Part shown: positions 25,601 to 40,461 of the stretch, piece after piece | Layout: every line of letters begins with the position of its first letter | Position numbering within the stretch: the stretch's first letter is position 1 | From: Pezizomycotina sp. ARF18 | Lineage: Eukaryota; Ascomycota | NCBI GenBank assembly: GCA_002224055.1 | Contig: AZLU01000066.1 | Coordinates: 136,431-200,430, forward strand | Length of the DNA: 64,000 bases | Direction: 5' to 3' | Program-made: the position numbers and the translations under genes | The notes under the pieces: generated by a model | Database searches by the model: none | Told to the model about the DNA's origin: nothing | What the model saw: the letters and a program-made list of their open reading frames with translations, nothing else

Positions 25601-26619
25601 ACCATAGATGACGTGGCGAGTATTCGGATCATGGTCCGGTGAAGTTCTCTGCGCTCGAATGAACTCCATAATTTTGTGCTCTCCCTCACCAGGAACAGTA
25701 GCATCTGAAATGATGACTTTCATCTAATAATTTCGCAGTTAGCATTCCATAGTAATAACCTTCGGCGTTGACTATAGTCTTTTCCAAAATTAGCACGAGG
25801 AAGTAACGTTACTTCTCCCAGGAGGGATCCGAATTGATTTTGTACGCAACCCAGTACTTGAGCGCAGCCGAAAGGATATCCATGAATGGTGTACCTGTGG
25901 GAAAGTAGAAGCACAACCAATATTAGCTATGTGTGAGACGCCCAAAGAAGACAAGAATTCTTACCCGGTGTAATCGCGTTGCTGTCCCAGGTCTTTTTGC
26001 CTGCCTCCCTATCGATATTCGTGCCCTTCTGAGCAAGTAGCTTGATAAACTCGGCCACCTGTTCTTCCTTCTCTTTTGCCTCCTGCGCGGAACGGAAGCG
26101 GCGGGACCGCTGCTGGTTCATCTTGGCTCTCGGAGCGACGCCGTCCACCGCAATCATCAAAAGTTTTCGAGGTCGAACCATTCCCACAACACGTTCAGTG
26201 TACCTGAACACTTCGAGCATCATCTCTTCCTCAGTCTCGGGGCCGGTCGATCTTCGGGGTGCGAGCACGGGTGTACAATGCCGTTCATATCGAGGTAAAG
26301 GTTGTCGAATTCCTATACAATGGTCTCCTTTAGTATCAAACATAAGAGGTAATAATAATAAAAATCTATATTGAGCGCTTGGTCATTTACCTCTCCATTT
26401 GGATTGGGCTTTGTATAATCAACCGGTACCAGTTCCCCGTCGATTTCATCCGGATGCTCTTCTAGCACCGAACTGACAATCTTGGGATACTTTTGCGATA
26501 GCCATCGGAAAAGCGCTGGGACACTAGTAAGAGAAGGATAAATGTTAGTGACCTGTCAAATTATTTTAAAGCAAACAATGCGAAATGGTCCAATGGAAGA
26601 AAGTCATTACTTACCCCAT
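22639..26619 (-). CDS. RAT1: 5'-3' exoribonuclease 2 (Rat1/XRN2)
   Basis: Rat1/XRN2 is the nuclear 5'-3' exoribonuclease of rRNA/snoRNA processing and torpedo termination by RNA polymerase II. The start at 26619 gives MG, then an intron (donor GTAAGT directly after the second codon), then [19 protein letters not shown], the XRN N-terminus. Further motifs are [37 protein letters not shown] near 26140, and a CCHC zinc knuckle [14 protein letters not shown] near 25500, which is typical of Rat1/XRN2 rather than Xrn1. [21 protein letters not shown] follows near 25260. The C-terminus (22640-23320) is a low-complexity Q/G/Y-rich segment followed by RGG repeats, a probable RNA-binding, phase-separating tail. 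The last residues depend on frame: one frame ends at 22639, another ends in YYSSSYRH near 22665. Several short introns and frame breaks are present. Confidence 0.92.
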
Positions 26620-26858
26620 GATCCCTTTCTTGCCGTCCTGCGATTATCCAGGTGATGTTTTCCTCTCTCTTAATCCCTCTTCCCCCAAAATGAAATTATC
26701 CGACTTTCGTAGTTTGGCCCGAAAACGTCAGCGATTCAGTCTGATGCTAAACTAGGTTGTCGCGATCCAGGAATTGTGTATCCTGTCCTCTCAATAATCA
26801 TCTGCGTACAGGAAACTCAGATGAGAAACTCGAGCAAAATGGTGAGATAATTTGTGAA

Positions 26859-26891
<33 letters not shown>

Positions 26892-27790
26892 CGTCGTGTG
26901 CGCTGTTGAACTGAACTGGACTATTTCAGATGGCTCCGGGATCCTACCCACTCACCTTTGATGAATGAGTGACTACCGTCAGGACTGAAATAAAAGATGA
27001 TAATATTCGATATATAATAGTCGTCGTCCGCTCCGTTGAAGATGGGAATCGGATGGGATACTGATGATTACGTCGATGCTATCGATGCTGAACGTATAAG
27101 AATAATCGTGGTGAATTTTCTTTGGTGATTCATTCAAAAAAGTAGAGATGGGTTTTTTTTTTTTTTTTTTTTTTGTTCCTGTCGCTTAAAGGAGAAGAAT
27201 GAGAGGAAGAGAGAATTTTCTTTTACGGTTTCGGCTTATTTTATTTTATTTTTTTTTTTTTCTTTCTTTCCTTATTTCATTATTAATTGGTTATTGCCAC
27301 TATTAAATTAATTCCCTTTTCACTCTTTCTTCTTCACCCCGGGTACTGCAGGAAAGAAAGGACAGAAAACCCCCGACAGCGCCGTTAAATTCCAAAACGT
27401 CTTTGGGACGACTCCACTGCAGCGAAAAGGAAGGAAGCAGGAAGAAAGGCCATTGGGCTCTTCGAACGCTATAGCATAGCATGCCTATCTAAAAAAAAAA
27501 AAAAACGGTGATACGGAAACGGAATTCTTCACACGACTGGTCTATGACATCTTGACGAATTCTACCTTGAACATCGTTTCCTTTCCATTCTATTATAGCA
27601 GCTGTTCATTCTATACAAACAAGGAAAACGCGTTAGTTGTATCCACTACCTGGCCGCCAAGATTTCCGTTACAGGCCGGGTTTATAAACATTTCGAACAC
27701 ACTGGCCAGTTCGCTATTTGCGACCAATAGACAAAGCTCCTCCCTCCTCACACTTCCCTACCAACCACCCAGTCTAGCAGCCGCTGAGAA
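26620..27790. other. Divergent promoter region RAT1 / USO1
   Basis: This 1.2-kb stretch lies between divergent starts. It contains T-runs at 26861-26889, 27152-27174 and 27249-27261, and an A-run near 27491-27504. The stretch just before the USO1 ATG is of ordinary composition and is probably its 5' UTR. Confidence 0.5.
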
Positions 27791-30700
27791 ATGGACATGT
27801 TTACGGGAATTCTTTCGAACCAGGCGCCGGTCAAACAGACTGCGACGGGCACAATTGCTACGCTATGCGACAGGCTGCAGCACGCGACGCTGCTAGAGGA
27901 TCGCAGGGCTGCGGTGCAAGGGTTGAGAAGTTTTGCTAGGGAATACAGGGAATCTGTGGCTTCGGGTGGCCTGCGCGCTCTGATCGGAGAACTCGCTAAG
28001 GATGCGGAAGACACGGACACGGTGAAGGTGGTTTTAGAGACGATACTAATGCTCTTCGCAAGAGATCAGGCGAACGTCAGTGTACGGCGCACAAGCTACC
28101 TTCAAATTTAACTTTTGTGGGGTTTCTATGAGAAAGGGGGAAATATTCGCTAACTATAAACACATAGACAGAGCAACCCGACGACATATCCCTCTGGTTA
28201 GCAGATGAGTTTACACAGGTAATTCTAAGCTGACAATCTAAAAATTTGAAAAAAAAAAAATTTTTTTTTTTTTTGCTAATACAGCTCCTAGAAACAAGAT
28301 AACATAAGTCTGCTAATAGACCTGCTCGATACCAACGAGTTCTACTCCCGACTTTATTCCTCCAAATCCTCTCCACCATAATGAAACACCGCCCAGATAG
28401 AACGAGAGAATGCATCTACACGGCCGTGCATGGTATCGCTCGCCTTGCGGCCGTACTAGAACAACGGCCCGACATGATCCGGAACGAGATGGTACGAAAA
28501 CGAGGGCGTCACTCTTCTTACCGCGCTCACGGAGAACAACGTCGATATACAAAAGCTCGTGGCATTCGAGAGCACGTTCGAGCGGTGCTTCAGCATTATA
28601 GAAGCTGAGGGCGGCGTGGATGGAGGTGTAATAGTGCAGGACTGCCTGCAGCTGATATCGAACCTGCTGGCTTTTAACGTCTCAAACCAGTCGCTCTTCC
28701 GGGAAAGCTCCTGTTTCCCACGGCTTGCGAACTTGCTGCGCGTCCAAGGGGAACCGCCGGTTTTCGCGCAGGAATGGCGTATCATCAACTTGTGTCACGC
28801 TATCGCAATATGTAGACTGTTTGTAGTGCCCGGAGGAACCGGAACGACCGCAAACCAGATATCGTTTTGGAACAATGGTATTACGGCAATAATATTGCAC
28901 TTGGCCTTTAGTGGTGATTCGGACCAGAGCGTAAAAAACGGAGGCCCTCACAGCTTTGGCAGATACCATACGCGCGAACCGGACCTTCAGCAGAATTTCG
29001 CTCAGCTGACGGTCGATTCGCCACTGCACCAGCCGCAGCAGCCAGTACGAATGGTGATGCTCCGGTAGAAATCGAGCAAGTATACGTCATAGAGGGATTA
29101 CTAGACCTCGCCTTGCTGAGCAGTTCCGTTTCGATAACGGCGCTGAACATGCGCATCGCCGCGAGCAAATGTATACAAGCTATTTCTTCAATAACCCGCC
29201 AATACGGATGCACTTCTTGAATAGAGCAATAGAGGGGTTCTCTAGTGGAACAGGTACGTAACATCGTGAACTCTCGATTTTAAAAACATATATCTAAAGT
29301 TAGACTATGTAGACGAAACGGCGAACATTCTCCTCGCTGATGGAGCTTGATAGCGACTCGAGAGCAGACCCATACAAGACATGGCTATCTGGCGTAATAT
29401 TCTTCCACCTAATATCCGACGATCCGACGCCAAAAAAGTCGCCATGGGCGTTACGAGTGGCAACGAGGAGGAAGGGAGGAGTCGTAACGGCGATACAGAC
29501 CTTCTCGGCGAACCTGATAGCCGCCATCCAGCACAACCTCGACGACCGTATATCCGTAGCCTTCCTGATGGCGCTATGCATGTGGCTGTTCGACGATCCG
29601 GACGCCGTGGACGACTTCCTCAGCGAGTCCTCGAGCGTCGACAGCCTCATTGCGCTCGTGAAGCAGTCGAACAAGGCGGATATCGTGGTCCAGGGCCTGT
29701 GCGCTTTCCTGCTGGGTATAATCTACGAGTTCAGCCATAAGGACTCGCCCATAACGCGGGCGAAACTCCACACCAGGCTGTCAAGTAGTTTAGGCAGGAC
29801 CTGTACGTCCACAAGCTGGACTGCCTCCGGAAACACCCTTTAATACGGGACTTTGAAGTTTCGGAGGACCTGTACGTGGATAAACCGGGCCTGCCCGGGA
29901 TATTCTTCGACAGCTACTTTGTAGATTTCCTCAAGGATAATTTCAGCCGCGTGTTGCGCGCCATCGACAAGGACCCCGGCGAAGCCCGCGCAGCAAACGT
30001 ACGGCGACGAGAGCTTCGGCGGAGATGGTCGAGTCGCTGAAAGCGCAGCTCGAGAGCAAAGAGGACGAGCTGTCAAAGAAGCAGACCGAATACGTCACGC
30101 TCGAGCATCAGTGCTCCCAGCAGGAGGAAGAACTCCGGCGGCTGAGGGAGTCTTCCGCGGCCACGATACAGAAAGTCAGGATATCGCGACGAGCCAGATG
30201 GCGAAGCTGCGGGACGAGAACGACGCGCTTCAAGATCAGTATACCACCGACATGGCAGCCGAGCGGGAAGCGAACGATAAGGCGCTGAGAGAGCTGAAAG
30301 AAGTAAACGCCAAGGCTCTCAGGGACGTGCAGGAGTCTATGAACAAGGCGCTGAAAGACCAGCAGGAGAGTATGCTGGAGCAGCAGCGGAAGGCGGTGGA
30401 GGTAGCCCGGATGGAGCTCGAGTCGATGCTCCGGACGGACATTGAAGCGGAGAAGCGGATAGGGCAGAATGCGCTACGGGAGGCGGAATCACGCTTCGAG
30501 AGCGAGAAGGAGGCGTGGCGGAGGGAGACGCAAGCGGCGGTCGAAGCGGCACGGAAGGAGGTAAAGCGGCAGTCGACGCGGCGCAGAAGGAGGCACAAGC
30601 GGCAGTAGAGGCGGCGCGGAAGGCGGCGCAGGAGCAGCTTGACATGGCGCTGTCGGAAGAGAAGGGTGCCAGCAAGCAGGCGATGCGGGATATGGAGGCT

Positions 30701-31565
30701 AAATTCTCGGAGCAGAAGAGGGCGGCCATCGAGGCTGCCCTTCGCGACGTCACGCAGCAGAAGGATGCAGCGATCGCGAAGATTGAGAACGAGAAGAGCT
30801 CGCTGCAGTCGCGGATACAAGAGCTGGAAGCGGATGCCCTGGTATCAGCGGAGGGTCACGAGGAAGAAGCCAATAAGCTCAGAAGAGATCTCGAGGCCCT
30901 GCAGAAGAAGTTCGACGCCGAGGTCAAGAGGCTCAAAGACGAGAACGCAGATCTCAAGAAGAAGCACGAAGCCGAAATCAAAAAGTCAAGGATGCCGCGA
31001 GCGCGAACAAGAAGAACGCCGCCGGTAATGAGAAGAAATTAAGCGACGAGAACAAGAATCTCAAGGACGAGATCGCGAGCTGAAGAAGAAACACGAAGCC
31101 GAACTCAAGAAGGCAAGGGACGACGCAGCTAGCGGCGCCAAGAAGGCATCAACCGGCAACGATAAGAAGCTCACGGACGAGAACAAGAAGCTAAAGAGCG
31201 AACTCGAAGATCTGAAAAAGGAGCACGAAGCTGAAATCAAGAAAATTAAAAGAGGAAGCAGAGTCGCAAAAGGCGAACGGTGACGAGACAAGAAACTCGA
31301 AGAAGAGAACAAAGCCTCAAAGAGACCGTCGCCGAAAAGGAAGAGAAAGCGAAGAACCTGCAAACGGAGCTCGATGATTTGTTCATGGTGATGAGCGACC
31401 TTGAAGATAAGAAGAAAGAGTATAAGGTATGTTCTACATTTATTCCTAAGAAAAATTTTAATGGTCGAAGTAGTATAAATACTAACGTGAAACCCGCAGG
31501 CTAAACTAAAGGAGATGGGCGGTGAGGTATCTGAAGACGACGAAGAGGAGGAGGAAGATGAATAG
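27791..31565 (+). CDS. USO1: Vesicle-tethering protein Uso1/p115
   Basis: Uso1/p115 is a long coiled-coil tether that captures COPII vesicles at the Golgi downstream of the Rab Ypt1. The ATG at 27791 begins MDMFTGILSN and ATGTIATLCDRLQHATLLEDRR, the conserved armadillo-type globular head. Next come MKHRPDRTRECIYTA, FESTFERCFSIIEAEGGVDG, DCLQLISNLLAFN and VFAQEWRIINLCHA. The head continues to about 30000 (SVAFLMALCMWLFDDPDAVDDF; IFFDSYFVDFLKDNFSRVLRAI). From about 30025 the protein is a heptad-rich coiled coil dominated by E, K, A and R. It ends in the acidic tail SEDDEEEEEDE, as in p115 orthologs. The penultimate intron starts GTATGT near 31425 and ends CGCAG at 31499. The span suggests about 1,100 residues. 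Frame breaks are frequent, for example near 28440, 28925 and 30170. Confidence 0.92.
28249..28274. repeat. A12/T14 palindromic homopolymer in USO1
   Basis: An A-run directly abuts a T-run, a perfect self-complementary tract in the non-coding segment between head-domain exons of USO1. Confidence 0.75.
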
Positions 31566-33338
31566 CGGCAGTCTTAAGTTTCTGAGCGGTCCTTGTGTCA
31601 TTTCATACTTATACGCTGAGTTTCAGTCAAAAGCAAATCTTTGGCAAATATATTTATATTCCTCTCACACCTTTTTGAAATAGATATTTTCCCTCTTCCA
31701 TGTAGAGTACGTTGGCCGGTTTAAATTTAGATATCCATATAATATAGCGTGCTTTATTTCTCCTGTTATACGTATATCTTACAGACTTCCTTCGTGAATT
31801 ATAGTTGAAACACATGTATAAATAAGTCGAATGCAGATATCGATGAGGAAAAAAAGCAGGCACATTTTCACAAGCTTCCAATAGCGCTTGTTTTTAATTT
31901 CATGGTAGTAGGGGGAAGATGCAAAAGTATTTCTAGAGTTCAATTCTATTGGAGAGCTATCCTTGATCTTGATTGAAAATTGATATGAAGTTTTTTAAAT
32001 CCTTCTTTGTTGGCTTGTGCCCGACGAACCCGAAGCACCTCCATATCGATACTATCTAATACGCAAGCTTATTTGCTATCATTTTCTAATGACGGCCTCA
32101 AGAAGTTCAAAGGATTAGTATCACAAAATATAATCATTCACGACTGTTAGAAAAGAGTAAGAGGGAAAGAATGTCGTGGAGAATTATTAACAATTTAAGA
32201 TAGAAAGCAAGAGTTATTAACACGATACCATTGACATTAAATATAAATACGTGTGCAGGTGAAATATAAATTGATAGGCGTAGAAGAAAGAAACCAAAGA
32301 ATATAATATGGTCATAAAATATGTCATTACAAATATATGTATAGAAAAGATACTGGGATGTAAATACAAAAGAGTATATTTCAGTTGAAATACCTTAATG
32401 CCCCATAAGAAAGATACGAAAGAGACATTAAACCATTCTTCATTATAAATACTTTAATATATATCCTTTTATCTTTGTTTGTGGTTTTTGCAGTCCTTCG
32501 GAGGGTCCGAGACTGGGTTTTTTGAGTCTCTCAAATACAAACTCGAGAGATTGATAGAAAAGCTCAACAGACTATATAATACTCACTGCTTAAAAAAGGA
32601 CCATAACCGAACCAAAATTTTGAGTCATAAACGTCGTTAGAGCGTATCAATGGGTAAATAAAAAAGGGTAAAGCCGATTCAACATATAAAAAAATAAAAT
32701 AAAAAAAATTAAAAAAAATTAAAAAAATAAAAAAAATAAAAAAAAAAAAAAAAAACACTAATAAACCATATATAGAGCAGCTTAAGATCGTTTGATGCGC
32801 GACCCAGGCTCCGTGGAAAGGGCAGGGGAAATTAAACAAATATATGAGAAAAAACGATTATATGCTACAACTGATGGCGATTTCATTAAATGTGACATTT
32901 GACCAGGCCATGTAAGATGCGAGAAGAACCCAAAAAAAAGTGGTAAAAGAATAGCGGATGTAGAAAAATAAGAGGAGTTGATCGAAAATGGAGTCCAATG
33001 TTTCCTTTTTGCAGGACTAGAATCGCGACCCAAACAAAGTAGAGGCACTTATACAGGCTGGGATATGGAGTTAAAGAGAAACTGAACGCGGAGGCAAATT
33101 CAAGATCCACCCCGTTCCAATTACTACATTTTGATTCATGAAATGAAACCCACGATAAGCCGCTCACAAAGAACGAAACGAGACAATATGCGTATGGGCC
33201 AACAAACACCTTTTTAGTTCGAAAACAGGAAGTGGTGCGAACAGAGCCAAAAGAAAAGAGAGAGAGAAGCCGAGATGTTGAAGAGTCAGTGCCGCAGGAA
33301 AGAACTTGCTATGTGCGAAATCACCTAAAATACAGCAG
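31566..33338. other. Convergent intergenic region USO1 / PKH
   Basis: This AT-rich stretch of 1.8 kb holds the two 3' ends. It has an A-rich tract with interspersed T at 32685-32755 and a short hairpin-forming sequence (GAGACT...AGTCTC) near 32508-32530. No convincing reading frame was seen. Confidence 0.45.
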
Positions 33339-36010
<2,672 letters not shown>

Positions 36011-36148
36011 CTGTCGAAGAAAAATGAAACACTGTTAGAATTCAGGCTACGATCCAGTCTTCGAAGAGCCAAGCACTTGAAACCAGACGTCTATCTCAAT
36101 ATTTCTTCTTTCACTCCTTCGCAAGGTTTGGATTGTTTTGTTTGCGCT

Positions 36149-36149
<1 letters not shown>

Positions 36150-36201
<52 letters not shown>

Positions 36202-36203
36202 AA
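36150..36203. repeat. T32-A22 self-complementary homopolymer junction
   Basis: Thirty-two T residues run directly into twenty-two A residues, forming a perfect 22-bp inverted repeat without a spacer, 140 bp upstream of the PKH start. Confidence 0.9.
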
Positions 36204-36786
36204 TGGTACTTGGAACATACCGCTTTAAAGCGTTAATTACGCGGACCTTGTCAGATACAAGTTTAAGGAGCTGGACAGCGAGAAGCGTCAGCCGTTTTGC
36301 GTGCACGAGTATAGGACCGTTTTGTCGAGTACTTTGTTTAAAGAGCAGAGCGTATTGGAGACCCAGTAAACACGGAATGAAGGCCGACAAGGACGAACCA
36401 GACGTATAGGAAGGCTGGAATGTGCAATGCGTTTTGCCCCGGTTGCTGTATTCAGGTGATATTATTATTCCTCTCGGCAACAATACACTTGTTTACCGTC
36501 CTCTTTGTTGCTTTCTTAGAAACTTCCAACTCTTTTTTATTTACCTTTAAGCCTCCTCTAACTCTGAATTAAACGAACAGCGCAGCTTTTTCGAATCTAA
36601 GAATTGTTGCGTTTATATTGAAGAGAGAACGGAGTATATTCATGAGCCAGGTAATAGGGTGGATTGGGTTGATGAGAAATTGAGGAAATAATCGATGGGA
36701 GGAACATATATAATTATTATTATTTATTTATTTGATGGTTAAGGCGTGGGAGAAGGAAAAAGGGAGGAATTTGTGTGTGTTGTTAA

Positions 36787-36820
36787 TAAAATAATAATAA
36801 TAATAATAATAATAATAATT
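36787..36820. repeat. (AAT)n microsatellite
   Basis: About eleven AAT trinucleotide units in the PKH-RAV1 gap, followed by a complementary ATT-rich stretch. Confidence 0.85.
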
Positions 36821-38008
36821 TAATTTTATTATTATTTTAAGAGCAGCAAAAAGAAAAGCAATAGTAGTATTTATTTTATTGTTACTTGTTTTATTTTAAA
36901 TATTCTCTCTCTCTCTCTCTTTTTTTTTTTTTTAGTACCGGAGATGAATAAGTAAGAGAAGGATACTACTGTAAGGCAACGACGCCTTGCTAAAATGGAC
37001 GAAAGATACAAACCAGTTAGCAGTGCAACAACAAAAAAAAGCACAGCCTCTTAAGACGACAGAAGAACGAACGACATGATGATTAGTTCTCTTTTTGAAG
37101 AATTGATGAAAGGCTTCTTTTTCTCCTCTTTCTCTGAGCAAAATATATTTCAAGAATTGGATATAGTAGATATATACACTTACTAGGTATATAAGCAGTG
37201 ATAGAACAGGGTCTTGGTGTTGCAATGCTCCAGTGTCAAAAAAGGACTCGATAATTAAACACTGGTTCTAAAATTGTCTATATATATATATATCTCTAAC
37301 AATAAAAAGTAATATATATCTATTTAGTATATATTATAAATTCAAGTTGATATTACCTCCTGCTCCACTTACAAATAAAACAAATTTAACGGAGAAATAG
37401 AGAGCAATTTTGATTTATATGTTGTATTTAACTTAGCAAACGAAAAAAAACGAAAAAATCAGCACTTACACGATGGATTTTTGCAGAAGTATACACGTAG
37501 TATGCGGTATGTATAGACCGATCAGAGCTGCAGAGTAGTTTTGGTTACTCTCCTCTACTTACTCTTTTGGCTTGCGATATATATATTTATATTGACACTT
37601 GTTACTATATAACAAGTCTTTTTTTCTTTTCTTTTTTTTTTCTTTTTTTTTTCTTCAGTTTTGTATAATCTAAGGGGGCTTGATACTTTTATAACCATGG
37701 CCCAATCTGAGGCAGAGGAAAGAAGTAATGTACATTTGAGGATATAGAAAGCTTGAAACTACTTGTAGGGAAGTGAGGGGTAAAAGGAATAACAGCATTA
37801 AGTTAAAAACGGGACACCACACTCCCCCCCAAAAAAATGCACACATCTAGCTCTTCATATATATGCAGCCACCCTTCTTTGACGATTTCGCCGCTAAGCC
37901 GAGAGGCTATAAGGAATTAAGGCTAGCCTCTTAGTTATAATAAATAACGGGCGCCGAATAGATAACTCTACTTGTGAGATCAAGGTATCTTATACAGTAT
38001 TACAGCTA

Positions 38009-38029
38009 TAAGAGTGCTTTACACTCTTA
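38009..38029. repeat. Perfect 8-bp stem hairpin
   Basis: TAAGAGTG and CACTCTTA are separated by a five-base loop. It lies in an untranslated gap with no gene attached; function unknown. Confidence 0.6.
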
Positions 38030-39534
38030 CGGTGGATTGCCAATCCTCGTATAATAATGACATATATCTGTTATTTCAAACACTACTACGCTTGCCTACT
38101 TGTTCGATTCTTTTTCATTCTAAGATACGGTCTTGGTTTAGCAAGAAAGGAAATTCGAAATCTTGACCGCCAGAGCCTCTTTACTTTACGAAAATAATAA
38201 GGACTGCTTGTGCTCAAGAAATCACGAGCGAATTGGGGAATAACTCGGAATGCCGATATTACAATATTAGCAGTATTCCTCGTGTTAAGACTGGAACGAT
38301 TCGTATATACGTATATACTTGAGTATATGTATATTCAAGAAATATAGAAAGTACTTATCTCCGCTGCTTCAATTCATTTCATCTACGTAGTAAATAATTC
38401 AAGTTTACGTCTCTATTATTCTAATATTCTTCTCTTCTCCTTAAGCTCCCTCAATTACTTTGTAATACTTCGCAAAATGATTTATTTTATCCTTAGATTT
38501 CTTAATTTCCCTTTCGTCAGATTATAAATGGAGACGCCGTCATTAATAGCGGTAATATCTTCACTGAGGTATCTTTCATTTCGTTTCTCCATTTTTTTTT
38601 TTTTTAAAAAAAAAAAAAAATTTTAATTTATTTAAACTTCCGCTAGGATTCTGCTCCCTCCTTGGCGATATTCATATATATTATCACCACAATCAGATAT
38701 ATAGTGATGTCCTCTAACAGCAATAAGAAATACGGACAAATATCTGCTCAAAGTTCGAAATGTATCGATCGATACCGCTTCCTCCAGAAGAAGCCTCCAG
38801 TGGGCAATTGCAATTACACAATTGCATGATTCCCAAATATCTGCGTACCATCTGAAGCCACCCACGCCATTCCACCGCCATGGCTGGACGCTCTCCGCTT
38901 ATATTTTGGGAAGCTCATTTCAATACTACCTCATACTCTCTTTTTTTTATGTCGGGGAACGGCCTGGTGCTGCTTGCTTGGGTTCAATCCAGAGATGGTC
39001 TCGCCTTCTTTTTTGCCTTTGGGGGAAAGGGAAAAAAAAAACAGCCCCAGTATAATGCAGGGCTACAGAGGGTTTCAAGGTTCACCATTTTGCCCATCAC
39101 GGAGGAAAAGGATATATACAAACGGGAAATGGGGACAAGGTTATTATCAGCTCTGCAGAACGACTTGCTTACTGTCCTGAAGGAGGGAAGAAAGAAGAAC
39201 CCGTCGTCGGAGTGGAGGAAATTTAAGCGAAGACGCGTCAAACCTAAACAATCCGCTTATATAAAAAAAAATAAATAAATAAAATAAAAAATAAAAAGCG
39301 AGCATTGATATGCAAAAAATAAGTGCGTCGAGTCTTCGCGATTTCCCTTTCCGTATTGACTTTTTAGTGGGGATTTTCTAGTGGCGATCTCCTTCGAAAT
39401 CCCTCGATTTTTACAAGAGCACCATGATGGAATAATAGTGAAATAAAAGAGTCCCTCGCGAAAGCGAAAAAGCGGGGGTAATAGTATTGCTTTAAATATA
39501 CATACGCTGCCATGATATACTATAAATAAACCCC

Positions 39535-39558
39535 TATATATATATATATATATATATA
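39535..39558. repeat. (TA)n microsatellite
   Basis: Twelve TA units. A second TA tract of about ten units lies at 39879-39899. Confidence 0.9.
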
Positions 39559-39932
39559 CGAACCCATGAAAATGAGTGAGGAGCAGGATAACAGACAATG
39601 TTCTAGATCGCGTATACTCACTACTTTTTTCCCGTTTCACTGTTCTTAGCATCTTAAAAAGACGAGGAAAAAGAAAGACAGTCGACTGTTGGTTTAAGCC
39701 ACAGCCCTTGTTCGAATCAGATTCGGCGGAGAAATGGCCGGAAAATCCAGAAGGACCACTGCCTTTGACTCGTCCTATCCGTACGACAAGGAAATGCCAT
39801 CGAATTTTGGTCAACGTATCCATACCCAATATTGAAGTCTATCTTTAGGAGATTCACGTTCCTAGAATTAGATAGAAATATATATATATATATATATATG
39901 TCATTTTAGAACCAAAATGATACTAGATATAT

Positions 39933-39995
39933 TAGTTGTTGTAGTGTACATGTACTAGTAAAAAAAAATGTAAAAGTCACATGTACCATCAACTA
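39933..39995. repeat. Short imperfect inverted repeat, TA-bounded
   Basis: TAGTTGTTG at the left end and CATCAACTA at the right end are complementary with few mismatches, and GTACATGT motifs inside are also complementary. The 63-bp unit is bounded by TA on both sides, reminiscent of a degenerate mariner-type miniature element, but it is short and imperfect. Confidence 0.3.
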
Positions 39996-40461
39996 AGTAT
40001 TTTCTGACTTGTTGTGCGCAGTGAGTTTTCCCAAGTCGCGTTTAAAACTGCCCCTTCGGAATAATTGCCTAGAGGAATAAGCTCTTGGGTGGAAGGGAAG
40101 AAAGCTCGCGAGTGCGGCCAGCGTGACCCCACGACACCGCCGAGAGCTTTGAGCTTTTCATCCCCAAAAATGGAACTCTAAAATTAATAAATAAATAAAT
40201 AAATAACTATTATTATTATTACTAGATGTTTTGATGACCAGCCACGCACCCAAGTACGACATCCTTATAAAGCTTACACTTCTCCCGTTGACGTCAGCAT
40301 AAACCACCTCCTTCTACTCTCCAGAACTCCGAAATTACAACCCTGATAGCTTTGCCCGCGAACATTTTCAATATTACTTACAGCAGCTTGGACGCATCAG
40401 CAGCGACAGAGGGAAGGGCAGCGCAGGCGGCAGCGGCAACGGCAGCTTCCGTTGGCCGGCA

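Larger units (their letters stand above)
36011..40461. other. 4.4-kb divergent gap between PKH and RAV1
   Basis: This is the largest gene-free stretch. It contains the T32/A22 tract at 36150-36203, a more balanced 36204-36480 segment that may be 5' UTR of PKH, AAT repeats at 36787-36820, CT/T runs near 36903-36935, TA repeats, several hairpins and a T/A tract near 38591-38627. Reading frames of up to 190 codons exist near 38880-39280 (+) and 39257-39829 (-), but they are padded by homopolymers or dinucleotide repeats and match no family I know. Confidence 0.5.

Noticed and set aside
36735-36760. tRNA-like A-box (TGATGGTTAAGGCG)
   Set aside because: No B-box or cloverleaf follows. I found no tRNA, 5S or snRNA gene I could support anywhere in the window.
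38880-39278. 132-codon plus-strand frame beginning MAGRSPLIFWEAHF
   Set aside because: It ends in a poly-lysine stretch made by an A-rich tract, is partly overlapped by frames in other phases, has no intron/branch signals and resembles no family known to me.
39257-39829. 190-codon minus-strand frame
   Set aside because: The frame passes through a TA repeat (YIYIYIY) and terminal Phe/Tyr-rich homopolymer sequence. The length comes from AT-rich composition rather than coding constraint.
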